This document shows, piece after piece, positions 46,968-60,729 of a stretch of DNA of 64,000 nt. A program made the position numbers and the translations under genes. Each line of letters starts with the position of its first letter. Position 1 is the stretch's first letter. Origin of the DNA: Coniella vitis. Its lineage: Eukaryota > Ascomycota > Sordariomycetes > Diaporthales > Schizoparmaceae. Below the pieces are notes generated by a model, which saw nothing but the letters and a program-made list of their open reading frames with translations, was not told the DNA's origin and did no database searches. Where the stretch lies: contig WUJK01000004.1 of assembly GCA_011317545.1 (NCBI GenBank), positions 1,860,001 to 1,924,000 on the forward strand, written 5' to 3'.

Positions 46968-47149
46968 TTTTTATAACTCTTATTTAGGACGGTCTATATA
47001 TACCTCTTAAGTAATATTAAGTATAATAATAGCTCTTTAAACTCCTACCTTATCTACCTTAGGAAAAGGATATCGTTAGATTATAATTTAGGAAGATATA
47101 ATATATTAATTAATCGAACTTACCTAATAACTTATTATACTCTAATAGA

Positions 47150-50100
47150 ATTAGGAGTAGTAGAATTATACTATTTATAGGTAGGCCTAATAGCTCGAAT
47201 AATATTAGGCTATAGCTATTATACCCCTAACGCTTATTATTTAAAATACCGGTAATAGCTATAAGATAGATAAACCTATTATATATAACGGTAATTAAAA
47301 AACGCTTTAAGGGTTCCTTACCTATTATAAGGCGTACTTCCTATATAATATAGCTTAATTTATTATTAAACCCGATAAAATTATCCTAGCCGGTATATAA
47401 CTCGAAAAGGATATATTTATCTAATATAAACCCTTACTTTATAATTATATTAAATACCTAGGTAACCTCGATTAATATAAGATAATTATTAAGAATATAT
47501 TCGATACGTTTATAGGATTCGAATATATCCTTAAGGAAATATTTAGCGATCCTAACGAAGAACGAGCTATAATATAATAACTTATAAAACTTAAGTAGAA
47601 TAAGTCTGCTTTAGCCTATACGATCCGCTTTAAGTAACTCTTAATATACCTCCCTTAGGAAGATAAAAACCTTATAGAATACTATTATAAAGGATTTAAG
47701 GATAAGGTTAAGGATAAAATCTCTAAGTAGGATTAGCCTAAAGACTTTACGATATTTAGTAATAATATTATCTATATCGATAATCGTCTTTATAAAAGAT
47801 ATATAAAGAAAAGTAAGAAAGGAGGAAGCTATATTATATAGAGGAATTACGCTAATATAAGATAGCGGATTTAATAAATAATTAACTATAGCTTCTAGTA
47901 ATAAGGTATAATAGTTAGCGGTATTATATATATAGGACTTATAAAGCTCGATATAGCTTAATATAAACCTATAAGTAAGGAATATTTTAATTATAGTAAG
48001 ATAAGCTATTTTATATAAAAATACCGATAACCTAAGAAACCTAGAGAATTTAAGAAAGTCCCCGAAGGATAATAAATTAATATTATAATATATAAGATTA
48101 CGGACTTTACTCTTAGCTAAAACTAGCTTTTAGAGTAAATATCGAATAATCCCGATTATAGATTCCTTAACTAAACCTTCTATTATAAGGATAATTATAT
48201 AATATACTTCTCGGTAAAGTAAAGCTTAGGATAATTCCCTTAGAAACCTTATAAGGAACGATAAATTATAGCTATTTAGAAAATACCCCTCCTAACGGAT
48301 AACGGTTTATTCGAAAGGCTAGTAATAGAATAATAAGCCTAGCTTATTAGGGAATACCCCTATTAGCGCGATATAAAAGGGTATAAACTACCTAACGAAA
48401 CGGATATTTCGTAAAGTAATATTATAATAATTATAGAATAATAGGAAACGCTTTATATTAGTTAGGATACTAACGCCTAAGCTATTAGTAAAGAAACGAG
48501 CTTAGAATTAGAAAGCTTTACGGACGAAGATATCGATAAAGGAGATATATACTACCTTATCTATAATATTATACTTAGAGAATTATTCCGAATAATAACC
48601 TATTAAAACGAAACCCCCCTTATATAGGAAGATATACGAATTAATTATCTTTACGAAAAGTATTATTAGATTATATAGTTTACCTATATTATATATAATT
48701 ATAGATAATACTTTAAATATAAAGTAACTAATAAATAGTTCCTTATATACGAGATAGGGTATAATATTATCGCTTATAACGACGATAATAGTAACTATTA
48801 TAAAGTACTTAGAATAAAGGGAAACTACGCTAGTATTAGCCTTATAATATAATACCCCCTACGAATATATTATACGATAAGTAAAATAGTACTAGTATAT
48901 AATACCCTAATATATACCTTACGCGTAAGAAAAGACGCTCGATTAGTATAGAATATACGAATAGAAATAAAGGGAAAAGCTTATAAAACCCGTATATATA
49001 GAACCTATATATTATAGCTTCTATAAGCGCGCCGATTATATAGAATACCTAGCGGATAAAGCGTATACCTATTATAACCTTAAAGATAATTAGCCCGGAG
49101 TATAAACTCCCTATACGAAAGAAGAAAACTAAATATACCTATAACGATAAGCCGTAGTACGAATACGATACGGAATATAATAAGCTAAGAACCTAGTATA
49201 GATAATAGCCCTTAGAGTATAATAAGAATAATAGAACCTAAAAGGTAAGGATCGCCTATAAGGGATAATAAGCGATTAAGACTTATAATAAAGTCCCTTT
49301 ATATAATAAATAGCTTAACGTACGAATATTTAAAAATCGTAATATAAATTAATAATAAATATTATATAATACTCCTAGATAGCGGAGTATAAGGAAACTT
49401 TATATCCCTAAGCGTTAATAATAGAGAATAGATACCTTAGAAAAAGAAGATAGAACCCTATAAACTTAATATTATAAAAAGTATAAAAGTCGCTTATAGC
49501 TAAGGTATTATTAATATAGAATCTAATTAATTACTAATTATAATCTATAGATATATAATATTAATAAACTTCGATATTATAGATACTATATAATATAAGC
49601 TAATTTTAGATATATTATAGTTAAGAAAGGAAAATCCTCGAATCGATTAGATTAATAATTATATTTTATAGGATAAAGCGGGTATTTAATAAATAGTTAT
49701 AATTAAAGGTATAGGATTAGATTTAATTATTAAGCGGTACCTAGATAATAGGGGCTTAAACGAATTTATATATATCTCTAAATCGAGAAAAGCTAAGACG
49801 GTAGCTACCCTAAGATATAATAAACCTCGATAGCTTATAGAGAAGGATTTAGCGATAATCGATACCTAATAGTAGAAGGGATATAGTAGATTAGGATATA
49901 ATATAATAGGATTTTATAGATAATAGGATATATTATCGCGGTAAGTTTAAGAAAGAATTAAGTATATATAATAATATCTCCTTATAATAATAACTATATA
50001 AGATAAAGATATATTTAAAAACCTTTCCGGTATATTAGAAGAGTATCGGAAGTTTATAAAACTATTTTAGGGAAAATTCGATAATAGCCTATTAGAATAT

Positions 50101-52840
50101 AGCTTATACGATTATAAGATCCTACTTAAGGAAGGAGAATAACTAAAGTTCTTTCCTATTTACGGATTAGATAAGGATAAACTTAAAATACTTAGAGAAT
50201 ATATCGACGAAAACCTTAAGAAAGGTTATATTAGACCCTTATATTTACTAATAGGATACTTAATCCTATTTATACTAAAGAAAAACGGTAAACTACGATT
50301 ATATATTAACTATAGGTAATTTAATAATATTATAATTAAGAATCGGTACCTTTTACCCCTTTTTAAAGAACTTAGAGATAAATTTAGAAGAGCCTAATAG
50401 TTTATAGCCCTTAACCTTAAGGAAGGATATATATATATTCGTATTAAATCCGGAGAAGAATAGAAAATAGCGTTTAGAATACGTTATAAATATTTCGAAT
50501 ATCTTATTATATTATTCGGACTTACTAACGCCCCTATATTATTCTAGGAAATAATAAACTTTATCTTATATAAATACCTCGAGTATTTTATAATCGCTTA
50601 CCTAAACGATATCCTTATTTATTTAAAGATATTCGAAGAATATTAGAAATATATTACGATAATCCTATAAATCCTCTAAAATAATAAGATTTTAGTAAAA
50701 ACTACTAAATATAATTAGAATATTTAAGAAGTTAACTACCTCGGATATACTATTATACTAAAGTATATACGAATATAGAAAGATAAAGTATAAGTAGTTA
50801 GGGATTAGCCTATACCTTAGAATATTAAAAATATTAGAGCCTTCTTAAGCTATATTAACTTCTATTATTAATTTATTAAGAATTATAATAATATTATAAT
50901 ATTACTTATAAAACTTACGAAAAAGGATATTACCTTTAACTAGAACGAATAGGTATAGGAAGCCTTTAGTATAATTAAGGATATAATTATATTAGAATTA
51001 ATCCTAATTAAAGTAAACTAAAATAAAGTTTTCGAGATCGAGATAAATATATTAGATTATATATTCGGTAGATAACTCGGATAATAAGACGATAAAGGAT
51101 AATTACGGATAGTTAGTAACTTTAGTAAGAAGTTAAACGGATTAGAACTTAACTATAGAATACCCGATTAGGAACTTATAATAATAATAAAAGCCTTTAG
51201 GGAATAGCGATATTATCTTATCGGCGCGAAATAATAAATCCTTATATATACGGATTATAAGAATCTTTAGGTATTTACCTTAATAAAGTAGCTTAATAAA
51301 CGATAAGTTAGATAATATAAATTTTTATTAGAATTCGACTTTAAGATTATCTATTATAAAGGTAAAGAAAACGAATAAGTAAACGCTCTTAGTAGACGGT
51401 TAGATTATAAGGATAATAATAGTAAGAACTAAGATATTATAATAATCTTTAGGGAAGATTCGGAAGGTAATCTTATTATACTATCTATTACTAAGGAACT
51501 TAACGTAATATTATATATCGAAGGAGAAATACCTAACCTCGATAGCCTAATAATATTAGAATAAAACGATTATATTAGGAGTATTTATAGTATACTAGTA
51601 TATAAATACTAAGGAATTAGAGTAACTTATAAAAGGATCTAATATTATTAGAACCTACCGAACCTTAAGAAACGAGTTATAAATATTATTAATAACTATA
51701 ATATATATAAACGGAATAAGATAGAACGATATAAACCTTACGGATTATTATAACCCCTCCTAATACCTATAATTATTTAGTTATCTATTAATCTAGACTT
51801 TATTACTAAACTACCCCTCTTATAAGAACCCTTAACTTAGGTATAATACGATAATATCTTAATAATAGTTTATAAACTAAGTAAATATATATACTTCCTA
51901 CTATATAAAGAAAGTAGTATTATAGAAGAACTCGTATATATATTCCTCCGTATTATTATCGCTAACTATAGAATACCTTAGGAAATTATATTAGATAGAG
52001 ATAGAAAATTTATATTAAAATTCTAGATCTTACTTTCTAAATACCTCGGAACGAAATAACGTATATCTATAGTATTTTATTCTTAAACGGACGGATAAAT
52101 AGAATATACTAACTAGATTATAGAATAATATCTATAATACTATATTAACTATAAATAAGATAATTAGGTCGAACTTTTACTAATTATATAGTTTGCTTAT
52201 AATAGTATAGATATAACGAGTATAGGAAAATTATTATTCTTCCTACTCTATAGATATAACCCTACGGTATACTACGAAATACTATTAGATAGAAACGTAG
52301 AAACGGTAGATTAATATACTAAAAGAATTAAATAATCGTATAAAGATACTCGATATATACTTTAGGATATTAAAGAATAGATAATAATATATACTAATTA
52401 GAAAATAATTAAGGGATTAATCCTATAAAAGGGAGATAAAGTCTACCTTAACTATAAAAATATTAAAACTACTAAACCTAGTAATAAACTCGATTATAAA
52501 AAGCTCGGACCTTATAAAATTATATAATAGATTTTACTAGTTAATTATAAACTCGAAATCCTATATATATATCTATACCTAGTCTTCTATATTTTATTTC
52601 TAAAATTAGTATTAGTAGATATAGAACTCTTATATAATATAGATATTATCGAACTAGAATAAGTATAATATAAAGTTAAATAAATCCTTAATTTACGTAA
52701 ATATAAACGTAGAAAATAATACCTTATTAAATAGAAAAATTATAATAATTCGGAAAATACTTAGGAACTACTAAGGAATATATACCTAGACCTTATTAAA
52801 GAATACGAAAAATAAAAAGTTATTATAGCCTCGGATAGAG
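47150..52840 (+). pseudogene. E5 gag-pol-chromodomain (RIP-inactivated)
   Basis: Same order as E1. Capsid about 47600-47830, zinc knuckle 47983-48024 with Cys/His read as Tyr, protease LLDSGV near 49373, RT about 50130-50900, RNase H about 51030-51260, integrase about 51600-52380, chromodomain about 52665-52810 (YLIK, NNSENT, LIKEYE). More stops than E1. Confidence 0.9.
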
Positions 52841-52842
52841 AA

Positions 52843-52917
52843 AGTATTATAGGGAATCGAACCCCGGACCTCCTAATAAGAAACTAAGAACTCTAACTAT
52901 TAAACTATAAGACTACT
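52843..52917 (-). other. tRNA-like 75-bp sequence, E5
   Basis: Minus strand. Box B GGGGTTCGATTCCC is intact, box A has decayed to TAGTTTAATAGTTAGAG, and the anticodon hairpin is partly kept. Same position after the chromodomain as in E1-E3. Confidence 0.7.
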
Positions 52918-53081
52918 CGTATCTTTAATTATAATAATTACCTATAGGAATAACTAGACCCTTTATTAAAGATTATTAATAATAACTCTAAAGAAATTAA
53001 AATTATAAACTAAAAGCCTTAATACCCTATAAATTACTAATAAGAAAATTAGATAAAGATAATAGAGAAAACTTAGACTAT

Positions 53082-53630
53082 CTAAAATCCTCTAATATAA
53101 TAGTTATAAAACCCTCGGGTAATAGGCCTTCGGGAATAGCTAACTCCGTAGGACGCCTTATAGCCTTAATAGCTAAATATTCCTTCTCTAACTCCTCCGC
53201 TTTAATATAATCTAACTCCTTAATTATATCTAAATTATAACGAATAATATACGCTATCTTATTAGCCTATATATAACGCTCCTTATATAACCGGTATACT
53301 TTCGTAATAGCTTATTTAAGCTCCTCCTTAAGAATATTAAGGGCTATTTTAGCTAATAAATACTAATAGGTAATTTTTTATATCTATATAGGAGTTAAGC
53401 CCTATATATCGTAGTTTCCCCGCTTATAGCGAATATATTCCGAATAATAAGAAGAATCCTCTTCGGAGGCTAAATAAGGAACTTAACGGGATTAGTAAGA
53501 AGAATAGGAGGGTATCTTAGAATAATAATCTAGTACGGATAACTAAAGGGAAGAAGTTTATTCGGTCTTTTTATAACGAACTTTATTAATTCTTAATAAT
53601 ATAACGAATTAGGAAAGTATAATCCGAAGT
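53082..53630 (-). pseudogene. E5 antisense ORF, type II
   Basis: Minus frame ending at TAG 53084-53082. It contains YYSEYIRYKRGNYDI (about 53440-53395), AYIIRYNLDIIKELD (about 53270-53215), KAEELEKEYLAIKA and the end GFITIILEDF. The same order as in E2 and E3 identifies it as one protein family. Only TAA/TAG interruptions. Confidence 0.58.
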
Positions 53631-53703
53631 AAGAATATTAGGTAGGATTACTTACGGAAATAATTATAGTCTTTAAGGATAAAGACCGATAGAAGGGAGA
53701 TAA

Positions 53704-54185
53704 TATTATAACCTACGGTTATATAGGTTATAGGAATAGGCTAGCGTAACTATATATTAGTAAATCGGAACTTTAACGGACCGATAGGGATCTCTTATAT
53801 AATAAAGTTATACTAAATAATACTATTAGGGTTAGGGTTATATAGGATAAGGGTAGACCGTAAGGACCGTACTATAACTCTATCGATTTAGACCGTAATA
53901 GTAGATAAGCGATATCGTCGGTCTAAGGTATTATTTAGGGAATAGTCGTTAATAATAGAAGGATATAAAGATAAGAGTTTATAGCTTAATATTAGATAGT
54001 TTCTTTATAGTCTTTAGTTATAAATCTAAGTATTATTCTATATAATAGGGTAATCCCTCTTAATTACTTATAATACTTAATATTGCTCGATAACGTACGA
54101 AGGCTTAAAGGTAATACTTCCCTACCTACTAATATATAACTTATAGGTACTTCTAGAATCAGGGATTTAGGCAAGGATTATTATA
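53704..54185 (+). repeat. E5 3' LTR (482 bp)
   Basis: Same length as 46486-46967. Ends GGATTATTATA. Followed by AGTAA rather than a copy of GTAGC. Confidence 0.94.
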
Positions 54186-57100
54186 AGTAAGCTCTCCGTC
54201 CTATATACTTTATTACTACTTCTAAGTAACTTAATAACCTATATAGGATAAAATTCCTAGATCTAGTCTTATAAATACTACCTCCTCTATTTAATAATAA
54301 GATAGCGTTACTTAGTTTATCTAAAATATACTCTAAAATTATATATTTATAGCTTATCTATAAGTAAGAAATTATTAATCCTATAGTAAACTATACCTCT
54401 TTAGTACTTAGTTTATTATTTCGGTAAATCCTTTTTAATTATACTAAGTCTTTAAATACCTATATAATAAAATCGCTAGGTATATATAGCTCCTTATTAG
54501 CTTTCGTATTACTACGATAGTTAGGACGCTATAATAATCCGTCTATAGGATTTAATCGATAAGGTTAATAAATAATAGTAAAGTTATAATTATTTAATAG
54601 CTATAGCTATTATACTTACCTTACTAATAGATATCTTTTTATTTCCTAAAAACTCTAATTTAGATAATTAATCTTAATAATAACTAGGGTTTATATATAT
54701 AAGAGGTATTAATATTAGTTTAATATAGCATTAACGATAATAAGGAGTTCCTAATCTCCTATATTATAATACGCTTTAATTAGAATTAACTTCTTAGAGC
54801 GAAAAGCAATAGGATACTAAACTATATTAAATAATTATAATAAAATAGCTCTAATAGCTTAGTAAAACGTATCTATTTCTATATATATTAGTAAAATAGG
54901 ATTAAAATAGCGTAATAATAGAGTAATAATAAAACGAGTATATAACGTTCGGAATATAAAACGCTATCGAAAATTAAGAATAAAAGTACTAATATACTCG
55001 CTATATAAAAGCTATATTAAAGGTATTATAATACGAGAATAATTCCGAATAAAACGCCTATAAAAACTAGTAAAACCTAAGAATACTTAGATATCTTTAA
55101 TATATATAAGCTCGGGCTATTACTTAATAGCAGCGATTCTACTATATTCTATATTAATTCCCTTAGGAGTAATAACGAAACCTAGAAATTCAATTTTTAA
55201 TATATTAAATTTATATTTTTTAAGGTTAATATATAACTTCTATTTATATAATCGCTTAAATACTTTACGAATATCTTACGTATACTTTATAGGGTCCTTA
55301 CTAAAAATTAAAATATTATCGAGGTAGATAATATAAATAATATTAATAAGCTTAATTAAAACTCTATTAATATAAGATTAAAAAGTTATAGGAGAATTAG
55401 TTAAACCTATTAATAAAATAAGGTATTTAAAATACTTATATTTAGTACGAAAAATAGTCTTCTACTTATTACCTTCCTTAATTCGTATATAATATTAAGT
55501 ATCTTTTAAATTAAGCTTAATATAAATAATAATATATAATAATTAGTCTAAAACTTCTAAAATTAAGGGTAAGGGTATACGATTCTTATGTATTAGCTTA
55601 TTTAAGGTATAATAATTAATATAAAAGCGTAATTCCCCGCCCTTTTTTAATATAAAAATAATAAGAGCTCCTATAGGATTAATAGAATAGCGAATAAAAC
55701 CTCTAGCCTATATTTTCTATAAGTATTCCCTAAAACTTTCTAGCTCTAATATAATAAGTATATAAATAGGTCCCTATAAAGGTATCGTACCCTCTTCTAG
55801 ATTAATAATATAGTCTAAAACTATTTATATTAATAAAGGTATATTAGGATTTATATATATAATCTCCTTAAAGTCTATATATTCGCTAAGTAAACTAGGG
55901 ATAGGTTTTTTAACTTCCTTTTTAAATAGATATAAAGGAATAATAGGTATACTTTATATAGCAAATATTATATATACTTCGTATATTTCCTATATAAATA
56001 TAGTAAGTATTAACTTAGATATATATAATAGCTATCTCTAATACCTAATAGCCTAATTAATTTAAGGATTTGTAGAAATAAGCTAGGGAAAACCTAATAT
56101 AATTAGGAAAGGTGCTTTTTTAATAATAGAGAAGCGATAATACTATATTCTTATAATACCTAGGGAATTAGTAATTAATAAATCTAATAAAATAGAACTT
56201 AGAGTTTTTATTAATATATTATTAAATATAACTAATAGAATACTTAGTCTAATATAAAGTTATAGGATTTATTCGAATAAGTTATATATAAGTAGGTTCT
56301 CCTCTACGCTCGAGTTAATAAGCGCTTCTTTTTCTATAAACTATAATATTTTACTTAAAATTATACTAGCCTTTATAACTAAACGAGGATAATCCTATCT
56401 AGCGTATTCCTAACTAGAACTCTATATAGAAGCTATATTATAGGTAATATTCGAAATTCGCTATAATTTTAAGTATACGATTATAATATAGCCTACCGTT
56501 TAATAAGTTCGATAATAAGCTTTAGGATATTTAATAGAAGTATAATTATCCTCCTTATAAATATAGTAAATTCGCTACGGGTTCTATAGGTAAGTTATTT
56601 TTCGATAACCTTATTAGTTATAATTATAATATCGAATATTATAATTATAAGTTAGGTATATTAATATAGCGGAATCGTTAGTATTACGCTTAGGGGGTAA
56701 ATATAAGTTAAATAATAATATAGAAAGTAGCTAATTCTTAATAGCTTTCTTAGGATAATAGGTTATAATATAACTAAACTCCCTATATATAAAGTAAGTC
56801 TTATATTCTCGTATAGTTTATATAAGTTAAGGTTAAATATCTTTTTATATTAATTCGAATCGTTATACTAAACTAATAATATACTCCTATTTATATAGTA
56901 ATATTATTTAAGAGCTAAATATAATCCGTAACTTAGGGTATAGCCGAATAATAAAAGCTATAATATAAGCTAATCCTTTTAATAAAGCTAGATTATCTAA
57001 TTTAATTTTATTAAAACGTTATATAAAATCCGTAACTACTTTATCTCGGCCTTATATAAGTTATAAAAGCTTCGAAGATATAATAAATATATAAGTCTTA

Positions 57101-58693
57101 GGATTAGAATATTATTTCTCGAGAAATTCTAAAAGATTAGGTAAGGATATTTTCGCCTTAATACTATTTTCCCTATATTAATATATAAGATAACTAACCT
57201 AATAGTATTTTATATTATCTTTTAAATAACCGGTAGTATAATAAGATTTATAATCTTTATTAATAATATTATATATCTTAAATCGATATATAAGGTTAAA
57301 TTTAAAAGCTTAAAATTCTATTAGATTAGTACCTTTATATATTAAATTCGGTATATTATATAAAAGGGTAAGAGATATAATATTAATAGTATTTTCCGAT
57401 TAAAAAGTAGATAAAGAACTATTAGGTTTAGAAAGAGTAGGTATAGCTCTACTTATAGGTAATAAATTACTATATAGAAGTATTATAGATAAAGAAGGAA
57501 CTTTATAATTATCTAGTAATAGGTAGATATAATCGGAGGATTTATTTTCTTACGCTAAGCGTAGATATTTAGTATATAAACGCTGCTTAATATCTTAAAG
57601 GCGTAGTAATATATCTACTTTAGCCTCTTCGTAAAGGCGTTATTTAGTTATAATAGCTATATTTAGAGATTCTAAAGAAATTCGCTATATTAGCGTAGTA
57701 TTAGCGTAATTAATATAAGAAGAGTATTATATAGATAGTATTCTTATTCTTACGGGTTTATACCCTTAGTAGAGAAGTTTAGAATATTAGGGCTTTAATA
57801 GGTAAAGTAATAGGATATAAGAAAGCATCTAATAAGTAAGGTCTTAGCTATATTTAAGATATATCTTTAATAAAGTTATATTCGGAAATTAAACTAAACT
57901 TAGTTCCTTCCTTTTCTTTTTAGTATTCCAGTTTTCGTCTATAACTATAAATATAATTAACTTCGCAGGGTTCCCGTTGCTTTTAAGCGATAGGTAAGCA
58001 AGTTTCCAGTTTAAACTCTAATAGTTTCCCTTTCTAAATATACCGCCGGTTATACTATTTACGGATAAAATAGCTATTTTACTCCTTAATAAAAGAAGAA
58101 TATTCCTAGCGAATTTATAGTATAAAGGTAAAGAGAAGGGTAATATAATCGGTAATATAATCCTATAATTATAAGCCTTTATATTAAAGGCGATTAAAGT
58201 AGTTCTAAGAGATAAATATATTAATAAATAGACTTCTTTATATTATTAAATTTAAATATACTTATTAAAAAAGCGTTCGATCTTTATTAAGCTATATCTA
58301 ATAGGACTCGATTCTCTAATTCTTTATATTCTTATTAAAGCGGTAAATATTATCGAGTATTAATAATATATCTAGATTATAAATTAGTAATTCCTAGCTA
58401 ATAGATAATTCTAACGCCTCCGGTTTATCCTAAATAATATCGCCCTTAGCTATCCGTTTAAGTTTAACCTTACGTTTTAATTTACTTATATAAGAAAGCT
58501 ACTAATATATTATAGCTATAAGCGATATTTCTCCTCTATAATCGAAACGGATAGTTATTAATATAAATTCTAAGGTATTAATCGAGTTAATATATTATAC
58601 TAGGATTAACCGCTTAGTTAGCCCCGATTAATTATAGAAGAGCTATAGAATAAAACGCGAGTATATATCGATTATAATATAAATCTTAAAGCT
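54186..58693 (-). mobile_element. Second Gypsy family: pol remnant, truncated at E5
   Basis: RIP-mutated minus-strand pol. The RT block reads LRFYINYYTLNKLIHKNRIP (about 55640-55580), as in Gypsy RT, but differs clearly from the E1 family. The region to the left of RT would hold RNase H and integrase, and gag should lie to the right. At 54186 the sequence stops abruptly at the E5 LTR, with no 3' LTR of its own in the window. It continues beyond the 4.1-kb insertion at 62813. Confidence 0.7.
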
Positions 58694-58984
58694 TATCAGA
58701 GCCCTACCCTGAACGCTAGGAAAGCGCAGCAGTAACGCAGTCCCTACGGCTTAGAACAGGGGCCTGCCGGCAGCTCTCGGCAGGCAGCCATAGAATCTTA
58801 AAGATATAAAGAATCGTCGGAAGCTTCGGAAACTAGTTAATAGAAATAGGATCTCTCCTTAGGTTTAGTTTCTATTAACGAATACTACTATTATAGCGTC
58901 TTCTATACGATATAGCTGCTTTTACGCTAAGAACTCGTCGTTTATATTATACTTTATCACCTTATAATAACTAATCTCCTAATA
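58694..58984 (+). repeat. Left LTR (291 bp) of the 4.1-kb element
   Basis: Starts TATCAGAGCCC and ends CTCCTAATA. GCCTGCCG...CGGCAGGC hairpin near 58763-58787. Less mutated than its surroundings. Confidence 0.92.
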
Positions 58985-60729
58985 TTCTAAACCTCTAAAT
59001 AGAGTACGAGCCGGTAAAGGCAATATATAACGTTATTACCTTAAATTCTTAGCGTTATCGTAATAGATTTATACCCTGTTTTTACTATTATACTTATTAT
59101 ATTAACTCTTTAAGCATTACCATATATTAAAGTTATTCAGCTTTATCGACCTATATAGTATTTACGCTGCTTTTACGTAACCTAAGAGTTACTCTTTTAA
59201 ATATACCCTATTATATAAGATATATAATCGACTTTTATTAATTATAAGATAATAAGTACTCGATATATTAAGAGATTAATACCCTACGAAAATATAGGTT
59301 TAAAGTAAAGTTAACGTCCGATAAACTTAACGCCCGAGTCGAAAGAGTCTATATATTAAGAAAAACGGAGATATAATATTAAACCTAATATTTAAGTTAT
59401 AGAAAAGTTATATATCGAGAACAATATAATACTATAAGAAAACGTATATTAAACGCAGAATAAAATGAACCTTAGCGCTTAAGTTAAGAGAATTTATATA
59501 TCGAGGATTTATATATCGAGGGAACGATATACCTAACGAAAACGTAGTTTAAAAAATTAAGATACCCTATATAACCGTAGGCTAAGAGCGGGTTTTTTAT
59601 AACGTCTAAGTTAATATTATAAGGGAATAAAGACTTAAGATTAAATATAATAAGTAAGGAATACTTAGTTTACCCCGGGTTTAGGGAATAATCTGGAAGG
59701 TATCGTTACGTAAAGTATACGGCTTTATATCGATAACTTACTTCTTAAGTAAGAAGAGTTATTAGAGATTTATAATAAGTTTATACTTATAAGTAACTTA
59801 CTTTTATATAGTCTTAGAGTATAGAAAAAGTAGTACTAGCGCTACTATCCCTATATAAGTCGAAGGTAGTAGTATATTTAAGATTTAGATCTATTTTATC
59901 CCGTATAGGTTATTAAGTTGCTTAGAAGTAGCGGTAAAGTATATAGGACGGAGCGTTTTTACGCTATTTATACGAGGTAAATCGCTAGAAGAACGGAATC
60001 GCGAGTCCGGCCTTCTCATACTAGTATAGTTTCTATACTATATAAATGCAGCGGAGATATAGCGGGACCGCTAAGTCTATTATAGAGACTTAGAGGTTAA
60101 AGCCTTAAGTAAAGAATCGAAATTTATACTAGTATATATAGCGTAAATTATTTAAATTAAGATTTTTAGCGTTTTAGTTAACTAGTTTATTAATTTATTA
60201 TAGATAACTATAAATATAGTAGATACCCTATAAAAACGCAGCTCTTACGCTAATGAAATAGTTTTTAAGATAGTTAAAGTTAATCTATCTTTTTATAAAT
60301 TAAATTAAATTATAAATAAGTATATATTAGTAGTAAGTATACTATAGGAACGCACCCTTTATATAGGTTATATAGTCTTAGAAACTATAATATTTAAAAG
60401 TTTAAATATTATACGATATTATAGCAAAAGTCTAGCTTATACTTTACGTTTAAATTAATATTTAATATTACTAATTAGTTATTATTATTATAAGTTATAA
60501 TTATTATAATTAATTATCGAATAATAATTTAATATAAATTTTAAATAATATATTATACTAGATTACTACGAAGTTATGGCTCGAACGTAGGTTAAACGTA
60601 GGATATATTAAATATATAATATTTTATAAGTTTATCTATATAAAAACGCTAAAATTAAACTATTTATAATAAAAACCTTAACGTTAAACTATTATAATAG
60701 CGAATCCGCTAGTCTTTCGCAAAAAATCA

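Larger units (their letters stand above)
46486..54185 (+). mobile_element. E5: chromoviral Ty3/Gypsy element with unmatched flanks
   Basis: 7700 bp with two 482-bp LTRs (46486-46967, 53704-54185), plus orientation, same family as E1-E3. The five bases before it are GTAGC and after it AGTAA, so there is no target duplication. The 5' LTR keeps many CA/TG in its first 200 bases, while the 3' LTR is strongly mutated. Polypurine tract AGAAGGGAGA (53691-53700) before the 3' LTR. Confidence 0.93.
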
